The position numbers and the translations under genes are program-made. A DNA stretch of 64,000 bases from Micromonospora radicis. Lineage in GTDB: Bacteria > Actinomycetota > Actinomycetes > Mycobacteriales > Micromonosporaceae. Location: positions 92,932 to 156,931 of the forward strand of contig NZ_QXEC01000013.1 in NCBI RefSeq assembly GCF_003583405.1. Reading direction: 5' to 3'. The notes beneath the pieces are model-generated. The model searched no databases. It was not told the DNA's origin and saw only the letters and a program-made list of their open reading frames with translations. Numbering within the stretch: position 1 is the first letter of the stretch; every line of letters starts with the position of its first letter. Shown piece by piece: positions 1 through 7,972 of the stretch.

Positions 1-81
1 GCCGGGCTCGGAGTCGATGATCAGGCGGAAACCGGCCCGGATCAACGCCTGATCATCGGCGAGTACGACGCGGATCGTCAC
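1..81 (-). CDS. Response regulator, NarL/LuxR family (N-terminal fragment)
   Basis: Only the first 27 codons lie in the window; the gene continues past base 1. The GTG start is at 81. The peptide opens MTIRVVLADDQALIRAGFR, the usual start of a NarL/FixJ receiver domain with its acidic DD pair (residues 9-10). The start overlaps the stop of the upstream histidine kinase by 4 nt, so the two are translationally coupled and should form a cognate two-component pair. The phospho-acceptor site and DNA-binding domain are outside the window. Confidence 0.85.
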   Translation of the reverse strand, partial: MTIRVVLADDQALIRAGFRLIIDSEPG

Positions 82-1307
82 CGCGCCCCCTCGGCGGACG
101 GCATCGCCCGGGCCAGGGCGACCGCCCCACAACCCGACTGCTGCCGGGCATCCTCGGTGGGCAACACGGCGCGGACCCGGAACCGGCCGTCGTCGGTGGG
201 CCCGGCGGTGACGCGGCCGCCCGCCGAGGATGCCCGCTCGTGCATGCCCACCAGCCCGTAGCCGGCTCCGCTGCCGCGCTGGAAGGGCCGGATCTCGTTG
301 TGCACGTCGAGTACCACCTCGTCGGGCGTGTACTCGACGAGCAGGTGGGCGACCCGCGGCCCGTAGCGGTGGGCGTTGGTCAGCGCCTCCTGCACGATCC
401 GGTACGCGGCGAGGTCGACCAGCGCGGGAACCTCGCGCGTCGCCCCGCGTTGTTCGTGGTGCACCCGGAAACCGGCCGCGGCGAGCCCGGCGAGCAGTTC
501 GGGAAGATGGGCCAGACCGGGGGTCGGCTCGGTACTCTCCGGCTCACCGGGCCGGCGCAACATGCCGACCACCGCCTGGATCTCCTTGAGCACGGTGTCC
601 GAGGCGTCCCGGATGTGGGCGAGCACCGGGCCGACCTCTTCCGGCCGGCGTTCCAGCACGTGGGCCGCGGCACCGGCCTGCACGCTGATCACGGCGATGT
701 GGTGGGCGACCACGTCGTGCAACTCGCGGGCGATCCGCAGCCGTTCGTCCATGACCCGCCGCCGGGCCTCCTCGTCGCGGGTCTGTTCGGCGCGCAGGGC
801 ACGGGCCTCCACCTCCCGCACGTACGCCCGTTGGGTGCGCCTGCTGTCGCCGACCGCCGCGGCGAGGAAGATCCACGCGAAGACACCGAGGACCTCCAGG
901 CGCCACCAGTTGTCCGGGGCCACCACCAGACCGGTGAGGTAGACCAGGAAGGAGGAGGCGACGGCGCAGATCCAGCCCCTGCGGCGGTCGGTGTGCGCGG
1001 CGATCGAGTACGTGATCACGCCGATCACGACGATCAGGCCGGGATTGCTCACCCCGTGCCAGATCGCCCCCGCCGCGGCGAAGGTGGCGATGCCCAGCGC
1101 CGGCGAGGGCCGGATCCGCCGCAGCAGCAGGGCGACGAAGGCCACCGTGGCGACGAGGACGTCACCGAACGCCGGTCGCCCGTCCTCGGCCGCCTTGCGC
1201 AGCACGGCGACGGACAGCACCACGGCCAGCAACAGGTCGAGCAGCAGGGGGTTGGTCACCACCTGCCGGACCGCGCTGAACGGCGTGCCACTTCTGGTCT
1301 CCATCAC
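78..1307 (-). CDS. Two-component sensor histidine kinase (HisKA_3 type)
   Basis: This 409-aa membrane kinase has four to six hydrophobic segments in residues 20-155 and no large extracellular domain. A HisKA_3 dimerisation box follows, with the phospho-acceptor His near residue 197 in RIARELHDVVAHHIAV, then an HATPase domain with an N-box (IVQEALTNAHRYG) and a G-box (GYGLVGMHERA). This layout is typical of NarX/DesK-like kinases of actinobacteria, which pair with LuxR-type regulators such as the one it overlaps by 4 nt. It is divergent from an MMPL exporter, a common arrangement in which the pair controls the exporter. The signal sensed cannot be read from the sequence. Confidence 0.92.
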   Translation of the reverse strand: MMETRSGTPFSAVRQVVTNPLLLDLLLAVVLSVAVLRKAAEDGRPAFGDVLVATVAFVALLLRRIRPSPALGIATFAAAGAIWHGVSNPGLIVVIGVITYSIAAHTDRRRGWICAVASSFLVYLTGLVVAPDNWWRLEVLGVFAWIFLAAAVGDSRRTQRAYVREVEARALRAEQTRDEEARRRVMDERLRIARELHDVVAHHIAVISVQAGAAAHVLERRPEEVGPVLAHIRDASDTVLKEIQAVVGMLRRPGEPESTEPTPGLAHLPELLAGLAAAGFRVHHEQRGATREVPALVDLAAYRIVQEALTNAHRYGPRVAHLLVEYTPDEVVLDVHNEIRPFQRGSGAGYGLVGMHERASSAGGRVTAGPTDDGRFRVRAVLPTEDARQQSGCGAVALARAMPSAEGAR

Positions 1308-1381
1308 CCTGAACGGTACGTGCCGCGACCGCGCAGCACCTCCTGCACGGGTAGTAGCTGGATCAGTGGCGAGTACCGCGC

Positions 1382-1410
1382 CCGTAGTACGGTCCGGCCT
1401 GCGTACGGAC
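1382..1410. promoter_or_regulatory. Inverted repeats in the kinase/MMPL divergent promoter region
   Basis: The 167-bp gap between the divergent kinase and exporter genes holds a palindrome CCGTAGTACGG (1382-1392), directly followed by the inverted pair GTCCG (1392-1396) and CGGAC (1406-1410). The position suits binding by the neighbouring NarL-type regulator. This is inference; no consensus is known to me for this regulator. Confidence 0.35.
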
Positions 1411-1474
1411 GACGACTTCCGGCGATCCGGATGGCAGCGTGAACACGTTCCGTAGTCGGCGCACTGGAGACTCG

Positions 1475-3670
1475 ATGGCTACCTATCTGTATCGGCTCGG
1501 CAAGTTCAGCTTCCGCCGCCGAAGGCTGGTACTGGCGCTGTGGATGGCGCTGCTGGCGTCCCTGGGGGTGGGCGCGTTCACGCTGTCCGGCCCGGCCGCC
1601 GAGAGCTTCTCGATCCCGGGCACCGAGGCACAGCAGGCCCAGGACCTGCTCGCCGAGCGGTTCCCCCAGGCGGCGGCCGGCAACGCCCAGGCCCGGGTCG
1701 TCTTCGGCGCGCCGGCCGGCGAGCAGCTGACCGATCCGCAGAACCGGGCGGCGGTGGCGGCGACCCTGGCCGAACTGCGCGCCGGGGGACAGGTCGCAGA
1801 CGTCACCGACCCCTTCGCCCGGACGGTCAACCCGGCGGGGACGGTCGCCTTCGCGCAGGTCACCTACCAGGGGCAGGCCGAGGCGCTGACCGACGCGGAC
1901 CGGGCGGCACTGCTCGACGCGCTGGAGGTCGGGCGGGCCGCCGGGCTGACCGTCGAAGCCGGCGGCGACGCGGTGCGGGAACGCGGCGGCGGGCAGAACG
2001 CCAGCGAGGTGATCGGCCTGGCGGTCGCCGCGGTGGTCCTGCTGATCACCTTCGGCTCCCTGGTCGCCGCCGGGCTGCCCCTGCTGACCGCGATCATCGG
2101 GGTGGCGACGGCGCTGGCCGCGATCCAGATCGCCTCCGGCTTCGTGGAACTCGGTTCCGCCACGCCGACGCTGGCGTTGATGCTCGGGCTCGCGGTCGCG
2201 ATCGACTACGCCCTGTTCATCGTCTTCCGGTACCGGCAGGAACTGCTCCAGGGCCGCAGTGGGGTCGAGGCGGCCGGGCGTGCCGTCGGCACGGCGGGCT
2301 CCGCGGTGACCTTCGCCGGCATGACCGTGGTGATCGCGCTCGGGGCGTTGGCCGTGGTGAACATCCCGTTCCTGACCCAGATGGGTCTGGCCGCCGCGGG
2401 TGCGGTGGTGGCCGCCGTACTCATCGCGTTGACCCTGCTGCCCGCCTTGCTGGGCTTCGTCGGCCCGCGTGCCCTCGGCCGCCGGCAGCGTGGCGCCCTC
2501 GCATCGCCGGCCGCCCCGGTCCGCCGTACGGCCGGGCGGCGCTGGGCGGAACTGGTGACCGGGCGTCCGGTCGTGGCCCTGCTCGCCGCCACGGTGGGTC
2601 TGCTGGTGATCGCCATCCCCGCGCTGGACCTGCGGCTGGGCCTGCCCAGCGACAACGCGGGCACGGCGGAGAGCACCCAGCGCAAGGCGTACGACCTGCT
2701 CACCGAGGGCTTCGGTGCGGGCTTCAACGGTCCGTTGCTGGTCGCCGTGGACGCGGCGGGCAGCGCGGACCCGCAGGCCGCCGCGGCGGAGGCTGCCGCG
2801 ACGGTGCAGGCGCTGCCCGGGGTGGCCACGGTCACCCCGCCGTCGTTCAACCCGGCCGGTGACACGGCGATCCTCCAGGTCATCCCGACCGGTGGGCCGG
2901 ACAGCGAGGAGACCACCGACCTCGTGTACGCGATCCGGGACCAGGCCCCGGCACTGGCCGACCGGACCGGCGCCGAACTGGCCGTGACCGGCGCCACCGC
3001 GATCAACATCGACATCTCGGCGCGGATGGGTGGGGCGTTGGTGCCGTACCTGACGGTCATCGTGTTGTTGGCGTTCCTGCTGCTGACCGTGCTGTTCCGC
3101 TCGCTGCTGGTACCGCTCAAGGCGATCGTCGGGTTCCTGCTCAGCGTGGCGGCGACCTTCGGTGCGCTGGTCGCGGTCTTCCAGTGGGGCTGGCTGTCCG
3201 GGCTGCTCGGAGTCGAACAGACCGGACCGATCGTGAGCCTCATCCCGGTCCTGCTGATCGGCATCGTCTTCGGTCTGGCCATGGACTACGAGGTCTTCCT
3301 GGTCACCCGGATGCGCGAGGAGTTCGTGCACGGCGCCGAGCCGACCCAGGCGGTGGTCAACGGCTTCAGCCACGGCGCACGGGTGGTCACCGCGGCGGCG
3401 ATCATCATGATCAGCGTCTTCGCCGGGTTCATCCTTGCCCCCGAATCGATGATCAAGTCGATCGGTTTCGCGCTCGCGGCGGCGATCCTCCTCGACGCGT
3501 TCGTGGTGCGGATGACGCTGGTGCCGGCGGTGATGACGCTGCTCGGCAAGCGTGCCTGGGCACTGCCGGCCTGGCTGGACCGGATCCTGCCGGACGTGGA
3601 CGTCGAGGGCGACCGGATGCGTACGGAGGAGCCGCGACCCGAGCGGGCCCTGGTCGAGGCCGCGCGCTGA
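1475..3670 (+). CDS. MMPL/RND-family transporter
   Basis: The 731-aa inner-membrane exporter has the duplicated MMPL layout. Each half has one TM helix, an extracytoplasmic loop and a bundle of five to six helices. The proton-relay Asp-Tyr motifs are seen in helix 4 (AIDYALF, near residue 243) and helix 10 (AMDYEVF, near 602). I chose the ATG at 1475 because GGAG lies 5 nt upstream (1466-1469); a longer frame opens at 1439 without such a site. MMPL proteins export lipids, drugs or siderophores; the substrate is unknown here. The divergent two-component genes probably control it. Confidence 0.9.
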   Translation: MATYLYRLGKFSFRRRRLVLALWMALLASLGVGAFTLSGPAAESFSIPGTEAQQAQDLLAERFPQAAAGNAQARVVFGAPAGEQLTDPQNRAAVAATLAELRAGGQVADVTDPFARTVNPAGTVAFAQVTYQGQAEALTDADRAALLDALEVGRAAGLTVEAGGDAVRERGGGQNASEVIGLAVAAVVLLITFGSLVAAGLPLLTAIIGVATALAAIQIASGFVELGSATPTLALMLGLAVAIDYALFIVFRYRQELLQGRSGVEAAGRAVGTAGSAVTFAGMTVVIALGALAVVNIPFLTQMGLAAAGAVVAAVLIALTLLPALLGFVGPRALGRRQRGALASPAAPVRRTAGRRWAELVTGRPVVALLAATVGLLVIAIPALDLRLGLPSDNAGTAESTQRKAYDLLTEGFGAGFNGPLLVAVDAAGSADPQAAAAEAAATVQALPGVATVTPPSFNPAGDTAILQVIPTGGPDSEETTDLVYAIRDQAPALADRTGAELAVTGATAINIDISARMGGALVPYLTVIVLLAFLLLTVLFRSLLVPLKAIVGFLLSVAATFGALVAVFQWGWLSGLLGVEQTGPIVSLIPVLLIGIVFGLAMDYEVFLVTRMREEFVHGAEPTQAVVNGFSHGARVVTAAAIIMISVFAGFILAPESMIKSIGFALAAAILLDAFVVRMTLVPAVMTLLGKRAWALPAWLDRILPDVDVEGDRMRTEEPRPERALVEAAR

Positions 3671-3678
3671 TCCGTGCC

Positions 3679-3726
3679 GGAAGCGCGAACTGCCACCGGG
3701 TGCGGCCGGTGGCGGTTCGCGCTTCC
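3679..3726. terminator. Strong bidirectional stem-loop between MMPL and pobA
   Basis: Arms 3679-3699 and 3706-3726 are complementary over 21 bp with a single G-U/mismatch position, around the 6-nt loop GTGCGG. It sits 8 nt after the MMPL stop and between two convergent genes, as expected for a shared terminator. There is no U tract, which is common in actinobacteria. Confidence 0.8.
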
Positions 3727-3799
3727 TGGTCGCGGTGATGATCTGTTCGGTGACCAGCGGGCCGTAGGAGTCGGCGGCGGACGGCACCACGCGCCGGGG

Positions 3800-4969
3800 T
3801 CAGACCTCCGGCAGGCCCACGTAGTTCTCCGCCAGGCTGGTGGCGTACGCGGGTGAGGTGGTCACGTACCGCAGCGTGGCCGACTGCAGCTTCGCCTCGT
3901 ACGGGTCGTCGGCGTCGAGCCGGTGCAGCATCGAGGTCATCCACCAGGAGAACTGCTGTGCCCGCCAGACCCGACGCAGCGCGGTCCGCGAGTAGTCGTC
4001 CAACAGTCCGGTGCCGCCGTCGGCGTACCAGGCGGCGAAGGCGGCACCGAGCAGCGCGACGTCGGCGAGGGCGAGGTTCATGCCCTTGGCCCCGGTCGGC
4101 GGCACGATGTGCACCGCGTCGCCGGCCAGGTACAGCCGCTGCCACTGCATCGGTTCCACGACGAAGCTGCGTAGCGGCGTGATCGCCTTCTCCAGGATCG
4201 GTCCCTCGTTGAGCGTCCAGCCGGGCACCGTCTCCAACCGGGTCCGCAGTTCGGCCCAGATCCGCTCGTCGGGCCAGTCGGCGATGTCCTCGTCGGCGGG
4301 AACCTGCAGGTACAGCCGGGAGATCTCCGGCGACCGCATGCTGTAGAGGGCGAAGCCCCGTTCGTGGTGGGCGTAGATCAGCTCGTGCACCGCGGGCGCG
4401 GCGGCGGCGAGGATGCCCAGCCAGGCGAACGGGTACGTCCGTTCGTAGGTGCGCAGCACACCGTCGGGTACCGCCGCCCGGCTGACCCCGTGGAAGCCGT
4501 CGCAGCCGACCACGAAGTCGCAGTGCAGTTCCTCGTCGCGGCCGTCGCGTCGCAAGTGCACCACCGGCGCCGACTCCAGTCCGGACAGGCGGTGCACCTC
4601 GGCCTCGAAGTGGATCTTGCCGCCGGCGGCGAGCCGGGCGGCGATCATGTCCTTGACCACCTCCTGCTGCCCGTACACGGTGATCGCCCGGCCGGTCAGC
4701 TCGGTCATCGGCACCCGGTGCGACTCGCCGTCGAAGCGCAGTTCGATCCCCTCGTGCCGCATTCCCTCCCGGTCCAGGCGGGCACCCAGACCGGTCTCGC
4801 GCAGCAGATCGACCGAGCCCTGTTCGAGGACTCCGGCGCGGAGGCGGTGCTCCACGTACTCCCGGCTGCGGCTCTCCAGCACGACCGAGGAGATGCCGTG
4901 GCGGTGCAGCAGGTGCGAGAGCATGAGACCGGCCGGTCCCGCTCCGACGATGCCGACCTGGGTACGCAT
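3800..4969 (-). CDS. pobA: 4-hydroxybenzoate 3-monooxygenase
   Basis: This flavoprotein hydroxylates 4-hydroxybenzoate to protocatechuate using NAD(P)H and O2, feeding the pca operon nearby. The 389-aa length matches the family. The FAD fingerprint GIVGAGPAGL is at residues 6-15, a second FAD/NAD(P)H motif (VGCDGFHG) sits in the middle, and GDAVHIVPPTGAKGMNLA near residue 280 is the classic PobA FAD-ribityl motif. The ATG at 4969 was chosen because AGGAGG lies just upstream; the frame extends further but without family similarity. An IclR regulator gene lies upstream on the same strand and is a likely activator. Confidence 0.93.
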   Translation of the reverse strand: MRTQVGIVGAGPAGLMLSHLLHRHGISSVVLESRSREYVEHRLRAGVLEQGSVDLLRETGLGARLDREGMRHEGIELRFDGESHRVPMTELTGRAITVYGQQEVVKDMIAARLAAGGKIHFEAEVHRLSGLESAPVVHLRRDGRDEELHCDFVVGCDGFHGVSRAAVPDGVLRTYERTYPFAWLGILAAAAPAVHELIYAHHERGFALYSMRSPEISRLYLQVPADEDIADWPDERIWAELRTRLETVPGWTLNEGPILEKAITPLRSFVVEPMQWQRLYLAGDAVHIVPPTGAKGMNLALADVALLGAAFAAWYADGGTGLLDDYSRTALRRVWRAQQFSWWMTSMLHRLDADDPYEAKLQSATLRYVTTSPAYATSLAENYVGLPEV

Positions 4970-5108
4970 CGGTGCCTCCTTGACCTGGGTGGTGGTGTGG
5001 ACCTGGGTGTTGGTGCGACGGCGTCGCCGCCCCAGCCTGCCGGTTACCGGCCGGTGGCGCCGCTGTCGGTTTCCGCCCAGTGGAAGTCCGGCCGGCACAC
5101 CGGCCGGT

Positions 5109-5900
5109 TCAGGCGCTCACCCGCTGCGGCGGGTGTGGCTGCCGGGCCGCGACCAGCCGGGCCGCCACCTGGTCGGCGGCCACCCGCAGCGCCGGCACCA
5201 GCCGTTGTGGCGCGGCACCGAGGCTGTGCCCGACGACGCCGATCGCGGCCAGCGCGGCCCCGTCGGGACCGGGCACGGTCACCGCCACCGAGCAGGAGCC
5301 CAGGGTCATCTCCTCGTGGGTGCGCGCCCAGCCGCGGGTGCGGACCGCGGCCAACTCGCCGGCCAGCCGGCCCGGTTCGGTGATGGTGTACGCGGTACAG
5401 CGGGACAACGGCCGGCGCAGGTACGCGGCGATCACCTCCGGCGGAGCGTACGCCAGCAGTGCCTTGCCGACTCCGGTGGCGTGCAGCGGCAACCGGCCGC
5501 CGGCCCGGGAGATGGTGGGCACCGAGCGGTGCCCGGTGACCTTCTCCACGTACAGCGCCTCGTCGCCGTCGCGCACCGCCAGGTGCACGTTCTCCCGGAC
5601 CGTGGTGTACAGCTCCTGCAGGTACGGCAGGGCCACCTCGCGCAGCTGGGTGTGCAGCGGCGAGAGCAGCCCGACCTCCCACAGCCGTACCCCGATGCGG
5701 TACGTGCCGTCGGCGGCGCGCGACAGGGCCCGGCCGGTCACCAGTTCGGCGACCAGCCGGTGCGTGGTGGCCAGTGGCAGGCCGCTGCGCCGGGCGACGT
5801 CGGTGAGGGTCAGCGCCGGATGCGCCCTGTCGAAGGCACCGAGGACGGCCAACACCCGGGACGTCACCGACGCGCCGGGGGAGCGGCTTCCGCCCGCCAT
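5109..5900 (-). CDS. IclR-family transcriptional regulator (PobR-like)
   Basis: The 263-aa protein has an N-terminal winged helix (about residues 20-80, LTLTDVARRSGLPLATTHRL) and a C-terminal IclR effector domain (about 85-255). It sits directly upstream of pobA on the same strand, and the pca operon diverges beyond a 70-codon gene remnant. IclR proteins PobR, PcaU and PcaR control exactly these pathways, so control of pobA by 4-hydroxybenzoate is the most likely role. The ATG at 5900 gives a normal family length; the open frame continues upstream only as unrelated sequence. Confidence 0.88.
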   Translation of the reverse strand: MAGGSRSPGASVTSRVLAVLGAFDRAHPALTLTDVARRSGLPLATTHRLVAELVTGRALSRAADGTYRIGVRLWEVGLLSPLHTQLREVALPYLQELYTTVRENVHLAVRDGDEALYVEKVTGHRSVPTISRAGGRLPLHATGVGKALLAYAPPEVIAAYLRRPLSRCTAYTITEPGRLAGELAAVRTRGWARTHEEMTLGSCSVAVTVPGPDGAALAAIGVVGHSLGAAPQRLVPALRVAADQVAARLVAARQPHPPQRVSA

Positions 5901-5914
5901 CGCCGTACCCCGGC

Positions 5915-6127
5915 TCAGAACGGGTAGCGGGCGATGTCGCCCCGCACGGTCAGCCACTGCGTCTCGGTGAACGCCTCGACGTTCGCCGCCGGCCCGCCGA
6001 AGCGGGCGCCGGTGCCGGAGGCGCCCACGCCACCGAACGGAGCCACCGCCTCGTCGCCGCCGGACGACTCCACCCAGCCGTGGCGGTAGAGCGTGCCGTG
6101 CCAGGTGCCGTTGTCGAGCAGGGACAT
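5915..6127 (-). pseudogene. Aldehyde dehydrogenase with a large in-frame internal deletion
   Basis: This 70-codon gene joins the two ends of an aromatic aldehyde dehydrogenase (benzaldehyde/vanillin type). Residues 1-22 (MSLLDNGTWHGTLYRHGWV) match the N-terminus. Residues from about 27 on (PFGGVGASGTGARFGG, then EAFTETQWLTVRGDI and YPF at the end) match the extreme C-terminus. All NAD-binding and catalytic regions, including the active-site Cys, are missing, yet frame, start and stop are intact. A strong AAAGGAGGAGC ribosome site precedes the ATG, so a short protein may still be made. It lies between the IclR gene and the pca operon, where an enzyme turning 4-hydroxybenzaldehyde into 4-hydroxybenzoate would make sense. 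Confidence 0.8.
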
Positions 6128-6188
6128 CGTGCTCCTCCTTTACGGGGCGGGTGCGGGTCCGGAGGAAGTTCCCAGCCTGTTCGCAGGC

Positions 6189-6213
6189 CGAACGTTCGTT
6201 CTCATTCAGAACG
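6189..6213. promoter_or_regulatory. Candidate IclR operator in the pca divergent region
   Basis: A perfect 10-bp palindrome CGAACGTTCG (6189-6198) abuts an inverted repeat CGTTCT (6197-6202) / AGAACG (6208-6213). It lies in the 265-bp divergent region upstream of the pca promoter. PcaU/PobR-type IclR operators are known to combine a palindrome with a further repeat, so binding by either local IclR protein is plausible but not shown. Confidence 0.45.
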
Positions 6214-6290
6214 CTTGCATGCCTGGTGGTGCGAGTCAACCGGTCTCCGCAACATTTCTGAAACCAGCCGTCCCGTCGCTCGGGGGGCCG

Positions 6291-6320
6291 TTGACGCGAG
6301 CCGACGTCGGACGTTACGTT
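6291..6320 (+). promoter_or_regulatory. Likely sigma-70 type promoter of the pca operon
   Basis: TTGACG (6291-6296) and TACGTT (6315-6320) are 18 bp apart, a good match to the actinobacterial TTGAC/TAnnnT pattern, 73 nt before the first pca gene. The candidate operator lies about 80 bp upstream, an activator-like position. Confidence 0.5.
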
Positions 6321-6392
6321 CGAGATGAGTACGCCAGTCCGCATAGCGAACACCGCCTGCGGGCCTTCGACAACGCGGGAGGTGACCAACCC

Positions 6393-7211
6393 ATGGCGAA
6401 GCTCGTCTCGCTGGCCGACGGTGTCGCGGAGCTGGTCCGCGACGGTGACGTGGTGGCGATGGAAGGGTTCACCCACCTCATCCCGTTCGCCGCCGGCCAC
6501 GAGATCATCCGGCAGCGGCGGCGCGACCTGACCCTGGTCCGGATGACCCCGGACGTCATCTACGACCAGCTCATCGGCGCCGGCTGCGTAGGCCGCCTGG
6601 TCTTCTCCTGGGGCGGCAACCCGGGGGTGGGATCGCTGCACCGGTTCCGCGACGCCGTGCAGAACTCCTGGCCGGTGCCGCTGGAGTTGGAGGAACACAG
6701 CCACGCCGGGATGGCCAACCGCTACGTCGCCGGTGCCTCCGGCCTGCCGTTCGCGGTGCTACGCGGCTACACCGGCACCGACCTGCCCCGGCACACCCCC
6801 AACATCCGCACCATCGACTGCCCGTTCACCGGTGAGACGCTGACGGCGGTCCCCGCGCTGCGGCCCGACGTGACCGTGGTGCACGCCCAACGCGCCGACC
6901 GCGCCGGCAACGTGCAGATCTGGGGCATCACTGGTGTGCAGAAGGAGGCGGTGCTGGCCGCCCGCCGGTCGCTGGTCACCGTCGAGGAGATCGTCGACCG
7001 GCTGGAACCCGTACCGGGACAGGTGGTGCTGCCCGGCTGGGCGGTCACCGCGGTGGCGCCCGTCCCCGGCGGGTCGCACCCCTCGTACACCCAGGGCTAC
7101 TCGGTCCGCGACAACGACTTCTACCTGGCCTGGGACGCGATCAGCCGGGACCGGGACAGCTTCAAGCAGTGGCTCGACCGGCACGTCCGGAAGGCGGAGG
7201 CGCAGGCATGA
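6393..7211 (+). CDS. pcaI: 3-oxoadipate CoA-transferase, subunit A
   Basis: This subunit transfers CoA from succinyl-CoA to 3-oxoadipate, the penultimate step of the beta-ketoadipate pathway. The 272-aa protein is of the glutaconate-transferase-like class, as in CatI of Pseudomonas B13: EGFTHLIPFAAGHEIIRQ near residue 30, then SWGGNPGVGSLHR and EEHSHAGMANRYVAGASG. The ATG at 6393 follows GGGAGG about 10 nt upstream; the longer open frame to 6093 crosses the promoter. The stop overlaps the start of subunit B by 4 nt, as expected for a heteromeric enzyme. Confidence 0.88.
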   Translation: MAKLVSLADGVAELVRDGDVVAMEGFTHLIPFAAGHEIIRQRRRDLTLVRMTPDVIYDQLIGAGCVGRLVFSWGGNPGVGSLHRFRDAVQNSWPVPLELEEHSHAGMANRYVAGASGLPFAVLRGYTGTDLPRHTPNIRTIDCPFTGETLTAVPALRPDVTVVHAQRADRAGNVQIWGITGVQKEAVLAARRSLVTVEEIVDRLEPVPGQVVLPGWAVTAVAPVPGGSHPSYTQGYSVRDNDFYLAWDAISRDRDSFKQWLDRHVRKAEAQA

Positions 7212-7972
7212 CCGACTACACCGCCGACGAGATGATGACCGTGGCCGCCGCCCGGCAGTTGCGCGACGACACCGCCTGCTTCGTCGGTATCGGGCTGCCC
7301 AGCACCGCGGCGAACCTGGCCCGCGCCACCCACGCCCCGAACCTCGTGCTCGTCTACGAGTCGGGCTGCCTCGGCGCCAAGCCCGACCGGCTGCCGCTGT
7401 CCATCGGCGACGGCATTCTCGCCGACACCGCCGACGCGGTGGTCTCCGTGCCCGAGGTGTTCAACTACTGGCTGCAACCCGGCCGCATCGACGTCGGGTT
7501 CCTCGGCGCCGCGCAGCTCGACCGGTACGGCAACATCAACACCACCGTCGTCGGCGGCGACTACACCGACCCCAGGGTACGGCTGCCCGGAGCGGGCGGG
7601 GCACCGGAGATCGCCGCCTCCTGCGGCGAGGTCGTGGTCATCGTCCGGCAGAGCCTGCGCACGTTCGTCGAACGCGTCGACTTCGTCACCTCGGTCGGAT
7701 ACGGCAGCGGCCCCGGCGACCGGGCCCGCCTCGGGCTGCGCGGCGGCGGGCCGCGTACCGTCATCACCGACCTCGGCGTCCTCGAGGCCGACCCGCGGAC
7801 CTGCGAACTCACCCTCACCCGGCTGCACCCCGGCGGCACCGTCGAGCAGGCCCGGGCGGCCACCGGCTGGCCGCTCGCCGTGTCGGACGACCTGTCCACC
7901 GGCGAACCGCCCACCGACGACGAACTCGCCGTGCTCCGGGCGTTGGAAGCGACCAAGAAGGCCGTCCGATGA
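7208..7972 (+). CDS. pcaJ: 3-oxoadipate CoA-transferase, subunit B
   Basis: The 254-aa beta subunit carries YESGCLGAKP near residue 54; the Glu in this ESG motif is the conserved catalytic residue of this transferase class. Glycine-rich segments (FVGIGLPSTAANLAR, FLGAAQLDRYGNINTT) are also typical. It overlaps pcaI and pcaF by 4 nt on either side (ATGA), so the three are translated as a coupled block. Together with subunit A it forms 3-oxoadipyl-CoA, the substrate of the following thiolase. Confidence 0.88.
   Translation: MTDYTADEMMTVAAARQLRDDTACFVGIGLPSTAANLARATHAPNLVLVYESGCLGAKPDRLPLSIGDGILADTADAVVSVPEVFNYWLQPGRIDVGFLGAAQLDRYGNINTTVVGGDYTDPRVRLPGAGGAPEIAASCGEVVVIVRQSLRTFVERVDFVTSVGYGSGPGDRARLGLRGGGPRTVITDLGVLEADPRTCELTLTRLHPGGTVEQARAATGWPLAVSDDLSTGEPPTDDELAVLRALEATKKAVR

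Noticed and set aside
1304..3790. Minus-strand open frame of 828 codons
   Set aside because: It lies antisense to the MMPL gene and is an Arg/Gly/His/Asp-rich translation typical of GC-rich shadow frames; no family features.
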